A DNA stretch of 64,000 nt, from the NCBI GenBank assembly GCA_963823435.1, contig CAWGLN010000001.1, positions 248,001-312,000 on the forward strand, written 5' to 3'. Position 1 is the stretch's first letter. Every line of letters begins with the position of its first letter. Below are positions 16,353 to 26,000 of this stretch, piece by piece. Source of the DNA: CAKZML01 sp963823435 (GTDB lineage: Bacteria > Pseudomonadota > Gammaproteobacteria > Steroidobacterales > BM003). A program made the translations under genes and the position numbers. The notes under the pieces are model-generated. The model saw only the letters and a list, made by a program, of their open reading frames with translations. It searched no databases and was not told where the DNA came from.

Positions 16353-18815
16353 TTATGCTCGCGTCAGGTCGCGCACGGCAAGTCGGATCTCGTCGCCCAA
16401 CAGCATGTGGGCATTGCGGTCCAGCCGGTCCACTGCATCGTCGAACTCCAGGCGACCATCCGCGCCGGTGTGGATAACACCCTGGGCTTTTAACTTGCGG
16501 ATGAAATTCTTGAACAGGCTGCGATCGAAAAACTCCGGCGAATCCAGTCCGAACAGAATGGACAATCTCTGGGCCATTAACTGTGACTCTTCTTCCAGCG
16601 CCTTCTCGGTAATGGCGCCACTGCCGTGACGTACCAGCAACGCGATGACGACGTAATATCGCTCGATGGCCTGATCTATCACCCGCGCCAGCAAGCCCAG
16701 GCGCACATGGCCGCTACCGTCATCCTTGCGCGAGTAGCGATTGGGCAAGCGACCCCGGGCCAGTAAGCCGTTGCGACACAGGACATCCACCGTTTGAGTC
16801 ACACGGTCTGCCAACTCCGCATCGTCCCAGCGCATGAGCAGCTCAGCCTTCAGATAGGGATAGGCTACCGCGACCAGCTGGGTAACCAGGCTGCCGGTCA
16901 TGCGTTCATTGCGCAAAAAGCAACTGGCTACCAGGGACGGCAGGGCGAACAGGTGCAACACATTGTTGCGATAGTAAGCGCCCATTACCGCCTGCTGCTC
17001 GTTCATGGTGATCATGTCGCCCAGCTTGTTGCTGCGTCGCTCCACAACCCCGAGCTTTTCGCAGTAAGTAATCATTTCGGCTCCCGGCATTGCGGTCACC
17101 GTCACCCGGTCAGAATATTGCAGTTCTGCAAGGAGCCTGGCGTACAAGTCCAGCTGCCTTGCCAACTGGTTTTCAAGCATGGCCTGCCTGGGCGTGGACA
17201 ACAGCGCCAGGGCCATCAGGTTTACCGGGCCCACCGCCGCCGCACTGTTTACCCGGCGCAGGATTTCCTCGCCCAGGCTGGAAATAACCGGGGAAAGCCA
17301 ACGCGGCCGCCCCTCTTCCGCAACAGGCTGCTCACGCCAATCCGGTGCGACCTTGTCCAGGAAGGGCTCCAGTTCCAGTGGTTCACCGAAGTTCACAAAC
17401 ACACTGCCAAAGTTCTGCCGCAGGGTGGGCAAAAAGCGCAACAGGTCCAGGATAGATTCTTTTTTCTTGGGCTTGCCGCTGAGTTCCGCGATGAAGGTGC
17501 TCGCCTCCATTACCCGCTCGTAGCCGAAATACACGGGCACGAATAACAGTGGACGGCGACGACTGTCCAGGTAGCTGGTCAAGGTCATGCTGAGCATACC
17601 CGGGCGCGCCTCCAGGGGTCTGCCGGTACGGCTGCGTCCACCTTCGATAAAATACTCGATGGACACGCCCTTGTTCAGATTCATGGACAGGTATTGCTGG
17701 AACACCGCCGAATACAACTGGTTCCCGCGGAAGCTTCGGCGCAGAAAAAATGCGCCGCCGCCGCGCAGGAACTGACCAATGATCGGCAGGTTCAAATTGA
17801 TGCCCGCAGCAATATGCGGCACCACCAGACCTCGCTGGTACAACACATAGGACAGCAGCAGGTAGTCCACGTGCGAGCGATGGCAGGGAACGTAGATAAT
17901 CTCCTTACCCTTGGCCGCGTCGCGCACCTTGTCGAAATGATTGACCTGGATGCCGTCGTAGAGCTTCTGCCACAGCCATGCCAGCATGCGTGCGCCAACA
18001 TCCACCACCGCGGTATTGAAATTGGCGGCAATTTCGTTGGCATAGCGACGGGCCCGGGCCGTGGCCTTTTGCCTGTCCAGGCGGGCCGACTGCATTTCAC
18101 GATCAATGGCGCGCCTGACCTTGCGGCTCTTGAGCAATTTATTGACCATGGTCCGGCGATGGGACAGGTCCGGGCCGATGGTGGCCGCCCGCTGCAGGCG
18201 GAAGTGCATACGCAACACCCTGCCCACCTTGCGGACACTGCGCGACTCACCGATATCCTCATCCACCGCCTTGCGCAAATGGATGGGTGCGGCCACCTGC
18301 ACCAGTAGATTGCGGCCCTGGAGCAGGATGACAAACAGCTTTCTAAGCGGCCCCGTGGCGGCCCAGCCTTCGGAAAACAGGGTTCGAAAAACCCCCTGTT
18401 CCCGATTGGGCGCCCTGCCCCAAAATACGGACACGGGCACGACGCGCACATCCAGGGAATTGTCGGCGCTCACCGCCGCAATCATCTGGCCTAACAACCT
18501 GGATGGGGCGACGCTCTCCCTGGAGCGAAACAAGCCACGTCTTCCCCGCACATAAAACACAGACTTGCGCTGCACGTAACCACGCAGCTTTATCTGGTCC
18601 CGCGGGCGTGACAGCCCCTGCTCACGGCACACCCTGTCCAGCACAATCAGGTCAGCAAAGCTGGCCTTCTCCAGCACATAACAAATGGGGACCTGGGACG
18701 GACCCAGGATCTCGGACACGGGCTCGGAAACAAGCTTGATGCGCAGGAAGGGATTCGCCAGGCGGCGCGCCAGTCCAAACATCAAATTATCCAAACCCAA
18801 CCACAACATGAGCAA
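16353..18815 (-). CDS. plsB: Glycerol-3-phosphate 1-O-acyltransferase PlsB
   Basis: The 820-residue inner-membrane enzyme has the PlsB motifs: HRSHVDYLLLSYVLY (HX4D catalytic block, around residue 310), GAFFLRRSFRGN, EYFIEGGRSRTGR and FVPVYFGYE. It attaches the first acyl chain to sn-glycerol-3-phosphate for phospholipid synthesis. The length fits E. coli PlsB (807). The stop codon touches repeat copy A2. The methyltransferase gene begins its coding end 13 bp upstream, so they may be co-transcribed. Confidence 0.95.
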   Translation of the reverse strand: MLMLWLGLDNLMFGLARRLANPFLRIKLVSEPVSEILGPSQVPICYVLEKASFADLIVLDRVCREQGLSRPRDQIKLRGYVQRKSVFYVRGRRGLFRSRESVAPSRLLGQMIAAVSADNSLDVRVVPVSVFWGRAPNREQGVFRTLFSEGWAATGPLRKLFVILLQGRNLLVQVAAPIHLRKAVDEDIGESRSVRKVGRVLRMHFRLQRAATIGPDLSHRRTMVNKLLKSRKVRRAIDREMQSARLDRQKATARARRYANEIAANFNTAVVDVGARMLAWLWQKLYDGIQVNHFDKVRDAAKGKEIIYVPCHRSHVDYLLLSYVLYQRGLVVPHIAAGINLNLPIIGQFLRGGGAFFLRRSFRGNQLYSAVFQQYLSMNLNKGVSIEYFIEGGRSRTGRPLEARPGMLSMTLTSYLDSRRRPLLFVPVYFGYERVMEASTFIAELSGKPKKKESILDLLRFLPTLRQNFGSVFVNFGEPLELEPFLDKVAPDWREQPVAEEGRPRWLSPVISSLGEEILRRVNSAAAVGPVNLMALALLSTPRQAMLENQLARQLDLYARLLAELQYSDRVTVTAMPGAEMITYCEKLGVVERRSNKLGDMITMNEQQAVMGAYYRNNVLHLFALPSLVASCFLRNERMTGSLVTQLVAVAYPYLKAELLMRWDDAELADRVTQTVDVLCRNGLLARGRLPNRYSRKDDGSGHVRLGLLARVIDQAIERYYVVIALLVRHGSGAITEKALEEESQLMAQRLSILFGLDSPEFFDRSLFKNFIRKLKAQGVIHTGADGRLEFDDAVDRLDRNAHMLLGDEIRLAVRDLTRA

Positions 18816-18828
18816 GATTCCGCTTGTT

Positions 18829-19509
18829 TCAGGAAGCCAGACGGCCGGTCACTATCAGGTGGCGATCACTAACCTCGTAGACAGATAATCCGTCCAGGCC
18901 AGCCTCCGAAAGTTGCTGACGAACTTCGGCAGGGGTAAATGCCGCCAGCAGCGAATTGTAGAAGTCCAGTTTCAGCACCTCGGGTTCGTTTCCGGCATAG
19001 GTTTCCACAATATCCCGGGCGTGTTCGGTGTCCCGGCTGCGCTTGAGATCCATTACCAGCACAGACCCACCTGGCTTACCCAGTTGGGCCACCGCCTGCC
19101 ACATGACCCTGGGCTGATGCAGATGATGCAGCAAACTGTTACTGATCACCGCATCATATTCGCCAACCGGGAGTTCCACCCCGGGAAATATTCCATGCAC
19201 CAGGCGCACCCGCTTGCCGGGTTCACCGGCGGCGGCCAGGGCCGGCTGACCGAAGCTCAACATCGCGGCCGACCCATCCACCGCGTCCAGGTGCAATCCG
19301 GTATAGCGACGCGCCATGCGCAATGCGATGTCTCCCGGCCCGCAACCCATGTCCACTGCCCTGCGGCCATCAAATTCCGGAAAGTGCTGCTGGAACAAAT
19401 CCACAAACAGGGTATTGGATTCGGAAAAGTCAGCCTCGGCGTAGGCGCAGGCTTGCTCCTCGTCGGTCATCAACTCCGGTTCCAGGATGCGCGCGATGTG
19501 TGATTCCAT
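18829..19509 (-). CDS. Class I SAM-dependent methyltransferase
   Basis: The 226-residue protein shows RAVDMGCGPGDIALRMARRY (motif I), LDAVDGSAAML (motif II), EYDAVISNSLLHHLHQP (motif III region) and GKPGGSVLVMDLKR. The HHLH stretch is common in ubiquinone/menaquinone-type enzymes. Substrate unknown. It lies just upstream of plsB on the same strand. Confidence 0.85.
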   Translation of the reverse strand: MESHIARILEPELMTDEEQACAYAEADFSESNTLFVDLFQQHFPEFDGRRAVDMGCGPGDIALRMARRYTGLHLDAVDGSAAMLSFGQPALAAAGEPGKRVRLVHGIFPGVELPVGEYDAVISNSLLHHLHQPRVMWQAVAQLGKPGGSVLVMDLKRSRDTEHARDIVETYAGNEPEVLKLDFYNSLLAAFTPAEVRQQLSEAGLDGLSVYEVSDRHLIVTGRLAS

Positions 19510-19579
19510 GGAAATAGCAACTCGTCGTTGCCCCGCTACCGTAGCGAAGCTGGTCGGACAGTTTAACAGGAGTTGAAGT

Positions 19580-19741
19580 GGGAGCCTCTGATTTACTCTG
19601 GACCAAGTAGATTGTGAGGGAAAAGGTTCAGATTCAAGACGCCAACCAGTTGTAAGTTAGCAGGCTCGCGAAGATTGGCAACACAGAAGCTGGGTTTTTT
19701 AGACGCAGGAGTACGAGTTCACGAGTAGATCAGAGGCTCCC
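19580..19741. repeat. Repeat element copy B with 18-bp imperfect inverted ends
   Basis: The 162-bp unit begins GGGAGCCTCTGATTTACT and ends AGTAGATCAGAGGCTCCC; the arms match at 17 of 18 positions. Inside are the shared blocks CTGGACCAAGTAGA, GATTCAAGACGCC and TTGGCAACACAGAAGCTGGG. It lacks the nested TAGGGTGC hairpin seen in A2, so it may be the simplest form. It lies between the divergent methyltransferase and SDR genes. Confidence 0.85.
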
Positions 19742-19814
19742 TTGCCGCTGTGCTAATCTGCGGCAGACCAATCCCGGGGGCCATACCGGGCCAAACCGGC
19801 GCAGGAGGTAAGCA

Positions 19815-20615
19815 ATGTACGCGCAAAAGACCATTATCCTGACCGGCGCCTCCGAGGGCATCGGGCGGGCGCTGGCACTGGAACTGGCCACCGACGCACC
19901 CAAGCTGGTGCTCGCGGCACGCAACCTGGATCGCCTGGAGAGCCTGGCCGCCGACTGTGAATCCCTGGGCGCCACCTGCCTGGTTCTGCCTACGGATGTC
20001 ACCGACGAGGCCGCCTGCCGCGCGCTGGTGGAAAAAACCGTGGAACGGTTTGGTGGCCTGGACGTGCTGATCAACAATGCCGGCGGGAGCATGTGGGCCC
20101 GCCTGGATGAGATGCAGGATACTTCGGCACTGGAAGGCCTCATGCGGTTGAATTACCTGAGCGCTGCCTGGTGCACTTACTACGCCTTGCCGGCACTAAA
20201 GAAATCTCGCGGCCAGATCGTCGCCGTGGCGAGTGTGGCCGGCTTGACCGGGGTGCCCGCCCACACCGTCTATTCGGCGACCAAGCACGCCATGATGGGC
20301 TTCTTCGATTCGCTGCGTATAGAACTGACAGGTCACGGCGTCGCGGTGACGGTCATCGCCCCCGATTTCGTACAGTCGGAAATCCATCAACGAGCCCTGG
20401 GTCCCGACGGCAAGCCAATAGGCGCAAACCGGGTGGAGGCGCGCGACAGGGTAATGACCTCTGAGCAATGCGCAGCCAGGATTTATAAGGCCATGGCCGG
20501 TCGCAAGCGCCTGCTAATCACCTCATTGAGGGGTAAGCTGGGTCGCTTTGTACGAATTCTCGCTCCGTCGCTGATCGACCGGATCGCCATCAGGGCCGTT
20601 TCGGGGCTGCACTAG
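19815..20615 (+). CDS. Short-chain dehydrogenase/reductase
   Basis: The 266-residue SDR has the cofactor loop TGASEGIGR (10-18), the NNAG motif and the catalytic S-Y-K set (VASVAG, then YSATKHAMMG). It uses NAD(P)H to act on a small carbonyl or alcohol; substrate unknown. A GGAGG ribosome binding site lies seven bases before ATG 19815. The 3' end overlaps the convergent hydrolase gene by 26 bp. Confidence 0.9.
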   Translation: MYAQKTIILTGASEGIGRALALELATDAPKLVLAARNLDRLESLAADCESLGATCLVLPTDVTDEAACRALVEKTVERFGGLDVLINNAGGSMWARLDEMQDTSALEGLMRLNYLSAAWCTYYALPALKKSRGQIVAVASVAGLTGVPAHTVYSATKHAMMGFFDSLRIELTGHGVAVTVIAPDFVQSEIHQRALGPDGKPIGANRVEARDRVMTSEQCAARIYKAMAGRKRLLITSLRGKLGRFVRILAPSLIDRIAIRAVSGLH

Positions 20616-21114
20616 AATCCAGCGCCAGGCTATCCAGGAACAGCCCGAACAGCCCGCGCAGTTCATCCAGATTGTCCAGCATCCGGTGATCGGCATTCAG
20701 CAGGTGTAACGTGCACCCGCCAAGGCGGGCGTAACGCAAGACGTTCTCCACCGGCACCACGGTGTCATGCCATCCATGGACGATCGTGGTAGGGCAATTG
20801 AGCGCGCCCGGAGTGTGTTCCTCGTATCCGGGCATATAGAACGCCGGCGCCATCAGGAAAACCGCCAGCGTTGGTTGACTGCCGGCCGCCGCCGCGGCCA
20901 CGTGACCGCCCATACTGGAACCCACCAGGATTGCCGGCTCACCCAGGCCCCGCAGGTGCTCCAGGAGCTTGTTCACCCGCCGCCCGGGGTCATCCATGCC
21001 CCGGTAGTCCAGGGACTCCACCGCCAGACCACGCTTGCTTGCCACTTCAGCCAGGGCGGTGATTTTCCCACCCCAGGGTCCGCTCTCCTTGCCGTGTGAA
21101 AACACCACTTGCAT
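20590..21114 (-). CDS. Small alpha/beta-fold hydrolase
   Basis: From ATG 21114 the protein (174 residues) opens MQVVFSHGKESGPWGGK, with a nucleophile elbow GSSMGG and a late HGWHDTVVP (aspartate and nearby histidine), plus an ending NADHRMLDNLDEL that supplies the catalytic histidine. This is the layout of small YqiA/YcfP-like esterases. Substrate unknown. Overlaps the convergent SDR gene. Confidence 0.85.
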   Translation of the reverse strand: MQVVFSHGKESGPWGGKITALAEVASKRGLAVESLDYRGMDDPGRRVNKLLEHLRGLGEPAILVGSSMGGHVAAAAAGSQPTLAVFLMAPAFYMPGYEEHTPGALNCPTTIVHGWHDTVVPVENVLRYARLGGCTLHLLNADHRMLDNLDELRGLFGLFLDSLALDSSAAPKRP

Positions 21115-21211
21115 AGACTTCACTCCACTACCAAGACGCCTTCCCGACGGGGTCCGCGACCAGTGCATTTTCTATCACTGTAAGCGATCCTGCCTCCGGG
21201 CGGCGCACTGG

Positions 21212-21565
21212 TCAAACCAGTTCATCTGGCGCCCACAACAAGGCATCCAAATAGTCGTCGGCCAGGTGCGCGCCGCCGGCTACCCGTCCGCCCTGGAACG
21301 GTACGCCCTCATCGAGCAGGCGCTGGTACTGTCTCTCCCAGGCCGGGCTGCCCGGCGGAAACGAAATTCTTCCGCTGGCATTGATCACCCGGTGCCAGGG
21401 AACCTCGCTGCCCTTGGGCAATTGTTTCAGCGCGTGCCCCACCAGCCTCGCGCGCCCCGGCAAACCGGCCATGCGGGCCACCTGGCCATAACTGGCCACC
21501 CGGCCCCGGGGAATACCGCTGACCGTGTCCCAGATCTTTTGCAGAGAAACAGAACCCTGGTTCAT
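21212..21565 (-). CDS. Alkyltransferase-like (ATL) DNA-damage recognition protein
   Basis: The protein has the Ogt/MGMT C-terminal fold: WDTVSGIPRGRVASYGQVAR (helix-turn-helix), LVGHALKQLP, then PWHRVINASGRISF. The normal catalytic cysteine of PCHR is replaced by tryptophan (PWHR), the defining ATL substitution. ATLs bind O6-alkylguanine and hand lesions to nucleotide-excision repair. I start at ATG 21565 (MNQGS); the frame extends further to 21610 into the symporter gene. Confidence 0.9.
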   Translation of the reverse strand: MNQGSVSLQKIWDTVSGIPRGRVASYGQVARMAGLPGRARLVGHALKQLPKGSEVPWHRVINASGRISFPPGSPAWERQYQRLLDEGVPFQGGRVAGGAHLADDYLDALLWAPDELV

Positions 21566-21587
21566 GCACGGGCTTCCTGGCTGAGTC

Positions 21588-23003
21588 TCACACCGGCTCG
21601 CTGCGGCCACGTATACCCAGGATGCTGATACCCAGGGCCAACACGAAAGGCAACAATCGTTCAGCCACGTCTCCGGGCGTATCCGGCATCAGATACAGCA
21701 CCACGGTCAGCCCCGCGCCCATGGTCATGGCTGACAGGGTGGACTTGGCTGTCACCTGGTAGCCGGCCAGACGCACCAGCAGAAGTGGCGCAAAGGCCGA
21801 CCCCACCGCGCTCCAGGCGAACAACACCCTGGAAAAAATCGCCTCGGGTGCAAACAGCGCCAGCAAGGTAGCCACTACGCTTACACCCAGCATCACCTGG
21901 CGTGAAATTTTCAGGTCGGAGGTCTTGCCCCTGGCGAGTCGCCAGTCATGTGACACGGCGGAGGCGGCCACCAGCAGCTGGCTGTCGGCGGTAGACATGA
22001 TGGCCGAAAGCACGGCCGCCACGACCACACCGGCGACCACCGGAGACAGCAAGCGATTGGCGACCTCGAAAAACACCATTTCACCGTCGGCGATGGTGGT
22101 GTACAAGACCCGGGCGCACAGTCCGACCAGCAGGGTGCCACTGTAAATAAGCACGCACCAGACCAGGGCGATGATGCGGCCATTGCGCAGGGCCTGCTCG
22201 TCACGCAAGGCCATGAACCGGTTTACAACGTGGGGCTGACCCGGGTAGCCGGCGCCTATGCCCAGCAAGCCCACCACGAAGGCCACAGCCATAATTCCGT
22301 TGAAGGAGCCGGTCCAGGAAAGTTGTTGATCGGTGCCCACGGCCTGGAGCGCAATGATCAACTGCTCCGGCCCTCCCACTGCAGTCAGGGCGGCAATGGG
22401 TAACACCACGGCGGTACCCACCATCAACAAACCCTGGAGCGTATCGGTGACACTCACTGCCCAGAATCCGCCCATCAAGGTATAGGCGACCACCACCGCG
22501 ACGCCGATGATCAGTGAGGTGCGCGGTCCGAGGGCGAAACTGTTGTCAAAGGCGTGACCCGCTGCCTGTAATTGCGCCGCCACGTAGAACATGAAAGACA
22601 CCACGATAATCGCCGTGGCGGTCTTCATGATCAGGGGAAACAGCGGATCTTTACGATCCCCGGCCAGCACCTCGGTCAGGGTGATGGCGCCGGTCTTCAG
22701 GCTCAATCTGCGCAGGCGTGGCCCGACCCAGGCCCAGTTCACCAGGTAGCCCATGAAGATCGCCGGAAACAACCACACTGCCGACAGACCCCAGTTGTAG
22801 GCGGCGCCGGATACCCCCAGCAGGGTCCAGGCCGAGGATGAGCTGGCGGAGGCGCTCAGGGCCGCCACCCAGGCACCAAGCTTGCGTCCGCCAAGCAGGA
22901 AATCCGTTTCGTCGCGCGTGCGCCGACTGGCCCACACGCCGATGGCCAGCATCGCACCCATATACACCAGCAGGGTTACCCCGATCGCCTCGGCTCGACT
23001 CAT
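21588..23003 (-). CDS. putP: Sodium:solute symporter, PutP-type
   Basis: The 471-residue protein has about 12-13 hydrophobic segments and SSF signatures: TDFLLGGRKLGAWVAALSA, GIGAGYPGQPHVVNRFMAL and a STADSQLLVAASAVSHDW sodium-site segment. The pattern is closest to the sodium/proline symporter. It is divergent from the oxoprolinase gene with an 86-bp gap. The proline assignment is by family resemblance only. Confidence 0.82.
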   Translation of the reverse strand: MSRAEAIGVTLLVYMGAMLAIGVWASRRTRDETDFLLGGRKLGAWVAALSASASSSSAWTLLGVSGAAYNWGLSAVWLFPAIFMGYLVNWAWVGPRLRRLSLKTGAITLTEVLAGDRKDPLFPLIMKTATAIIVVSFMFYVAAQLQAAGHAFDNSFALGPRTSLIIGVAVVVAYTLMGGFWAVSVTDTLQGLLMVGTAVVLPIAALTAVGGPEQLIIALQAVGTDQQLSWTGSFNGIMAVAFVVGLLGIGAGYPGQPHVVNRFMALRDEQALRNGRIIALVWCVLIYSGTLLVGLCARVLYTTIADGEMVFFEVANRLLSPVVAGVVVAAVLSAIMSTADSQLLVAASAVSHDWRLARGKTSDLKISRQVMLGVSVVATLLALFAPEAIFSRVLFAWSAVGSAFAPLLLVRLAGYQVTAKSTLSAMTMGAGLTVVLYLMPDTPGDVAERLLPFVLALGISILGIRGRSEPV

Positions 23004-23089
23004 TCGTGTTCACTCCCAATGTGTGGCCCGCACACCATATCAAGGCCCGGCAGCTACACCAACTTCAGATCGGGAACCCGGATACGCAG

Positions 23090-26000
23090 ATGCAATACAA
23101 GACGATAGGTGAAACAATCCCCGCAGCATGGGCGGGCCGGAAACGATACGTGGGCAGCGACAAAAAGTGGCAATTCTGGATTGATCGCGGCGGCACCTTC
23201 ACGGACCTGGTGGCGCGCAAGCCCGACGGCTGCCTGCAAACCCTGAAACTGCTCTCCAGCGACCCCGAACATTACGAGGATGCAGCGCTGGAGGGCATAC
23301 GCCGCTGCCTGGGGGTCGCATGCTCACAGCCGATACCGCATGAGCTGATAGACACGGTAAAAATGGGCACTACCGTGGCCACCAATGCGCTGCTGGAACG
23401 CCAGGGCGAGCCTACCCTGCTGGTCACCACCCGCGGTTTCGGAGATGCCCTGCGTATCGGCTACCAGAACCGTCCCGAGTTATTTGCGCGGCATATCCGG
23501 CTGCCGGAACAACTGTATAGCCAGGTCATCGAAGCTGATGAGCGGGTGGACGCCGCCGGCATCGAGGTCCGCCCGCTGGACCAGGCCGCCCTACGCGACG
23601 CCCTCGTCCGGGCTCACGACAGTGGTCTGCGGTCAGTGGCAATCGTATTCATGCACGCCTACCGTTACCGCAAGCACGAGGAGCAAGCCGCAAAGCTGGC
23701 AAGGAAGGCCGGCTTTACCCAGGTGTCTACCTCGCACGAGGTTATCCCCCTTATCCGCCTGGTGGGCAGGGGCGATACCACGGTGGTCGATGCCTACCTT
23801 TCCCCTTTGCTGTTGCGCTACATACAGCGCCTGCGCCAGGAGCTTGGCGATACCCGGCTGATGTTCATGCAGTCCAATGGCGGTCTGGCAAGCGCGGACT
23901 TTTTCCGTGGCCGTGACAGCATCCTGTCCGGCCCCGCGGGTGGCGTGGTGGGCATGGTGCGCACTGCCGGTGTGGCGGGTCTTGCGCGCCTGATCGGTTT
24001 CGACATGGGCGGCACCTCCACCGATGTGTCGCTGTTTGAGGGTGATTTCGAGCGCGCGCAGGACAATCTCATCGCCGGTGTGCGTATCCGCGCCCCGATG
24101 ATGAAAATACACACCGTGGCGGCCGGTGGCGGTTCGGTGTTGCATTACACCGACGGACGTATGCAGGTCGGCCCCAAGTCTGCCGGCGCCAACCCCGGTC
24201 CGGCCTGCTACCGCCGCGGCGGCCCCCTGACAGTCACCGACATCAACGTCTTGCTTGGCCGTATCCAGCCCGAGTATTTCCCACGGGTTTTTGGACCCGG
24301 CGGTGACCAGGCGCTGGATAGCGCCGCCGTCCACGCCAGCTTCGCCGAAATGACCCACCGTATTAACACCGAGTCAGGCGCAAGCTACAGCGTCGAGCAG
24401 GCGGCCGAGGGCTTCCTGCAAATCGCCGTGCAACGCATGGCCACCGCCATCAAGGAAATATCCATACAAAGAGGCTATGACGTCAGCCGCTTTGCCCTGT
24501 GCTGCTTCGGCGGCGCGGGCGGACAGCACGCCTGCCAGGTGGCCGATGCTCTTGGCATGCGGCAGATTTTCATACACCCGCTGGCGGGTGTGCTCTCGGC
24601 CTATGGCATGGGTCTTGCGGACCTGCGCGCCATACGCCAGCAGTCCCTGGAACGAGCGCTGGACGAGGCCGCCCTCGATGCCGTGTATGTAACGAGGGAC
24701 TTTTTGATCCGCAACTGTCGGGATGAACTGCTGCAACAAGGCATCGCTGCGGAGCACATACGCATCGACTCGCGGGTGCGTCTGCGTTACGCCGGCAGCG
24801 ACAGTTCCCTGGAGGTTGCCATCGATGACTTGCCAAGCATGCGCCGCAGCTTCGACCAGGCCCAGCAACAACGTTTCGGCTTCACCAGCCCGGGGGCAGC
24901 CCTGGTGGTGGCGGATGTCGAAGTGGAAGCCATTGGCGATACCGCCTCAGGGAGAGAGCAGGCACTGGCTGTCGACCCCGACCCGGCAAGCGCTGTCGCC
25001 AACAAACGAATCTGGCTGAATGGGGGCTGGCAGGACACGCCGGTATACCGACGCCAGGAGCTGCGGCCGGATAATCAGCTGGCCGGCCCCGCAATCATCG
25101 CCGAGGACCACGGCACTATCGTGGTTGAAAGCGGCTGGTCGGCGCACATGAATGCGTTCGGCCACATTACCCTGGTGAGACAAACGCCGGTGAATCACCA
25201 GGTCGGTCACACCACTTCGGTGGATCCGATGTTGCTGGAGGTGTTCAACAACCTGTTTATGCACATTGCCGAGCAAATGGGCGTGATCCTGGAAAACACC
25301 GCCCACTCGGTCAACATCAAGGAGCGCCTCGACTTTTCCTGCGCCGTCTTTGGCCCCGGCGGAGAACTGGTGGCCAACGCGCCACACATGCCGGTGCACC
25401 TGGGCTCCATGGGCGAAAGCGTACGCGCGGTGATCAACAGCAATCCCGATGGCTTGCATGAGGGCGATGTATTCATGCTGAACGCGCCCTACAACGGTGG
25501 CACCCACCTGCCGGATATCACCCTGGTCAGCCCGGTCTTCGTCGATGGTCAGCTGGAGTTTTTTGTTGCTTCCCGCGGACATCATGCCGACATCGGCGGT
25601 ATCACTCCCGGCTCCATGCCTGCACATAGCCGCAGCGTGGATGAAGAAGGCATCCTGTTTGACGGATTCCACCTGGTCAGACGTGGGCAGTTACGCGAGG
25701 AGGCGTTGCGGGAAGCGCTTGCCGCAGAACCCTACCCGGCCCGCAATCCGGATCAGAACGTCGCCGACCTGAAGGCGCAACTGGCGGCCAACCGGAAAGG
25801 TACAACCGAGTTGTACAAGATGTGCGCGCAGTTTGGACTGGAGGTGGTGCGCGCTTACCTGGGTCACGTACAGGACAACGCCGAGGCAGCCGTGAGGGAA
25901 ATCATCGGCGTACTGCATGACGGCAGCTTCCGTTACGAAATGGATAACGGCCTGGCGATCCAGGTGGCGGTGACGGTGAACCGCGAGGCTGGCAGCGCCA

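Noticed and set aside
22838..23089. 5' extension of the oxoprolinase frame
   Set aside because: Overlaps the symporter gene on the other strand and has no HyuA-like sequence; ATG 23090 gives the expected length.
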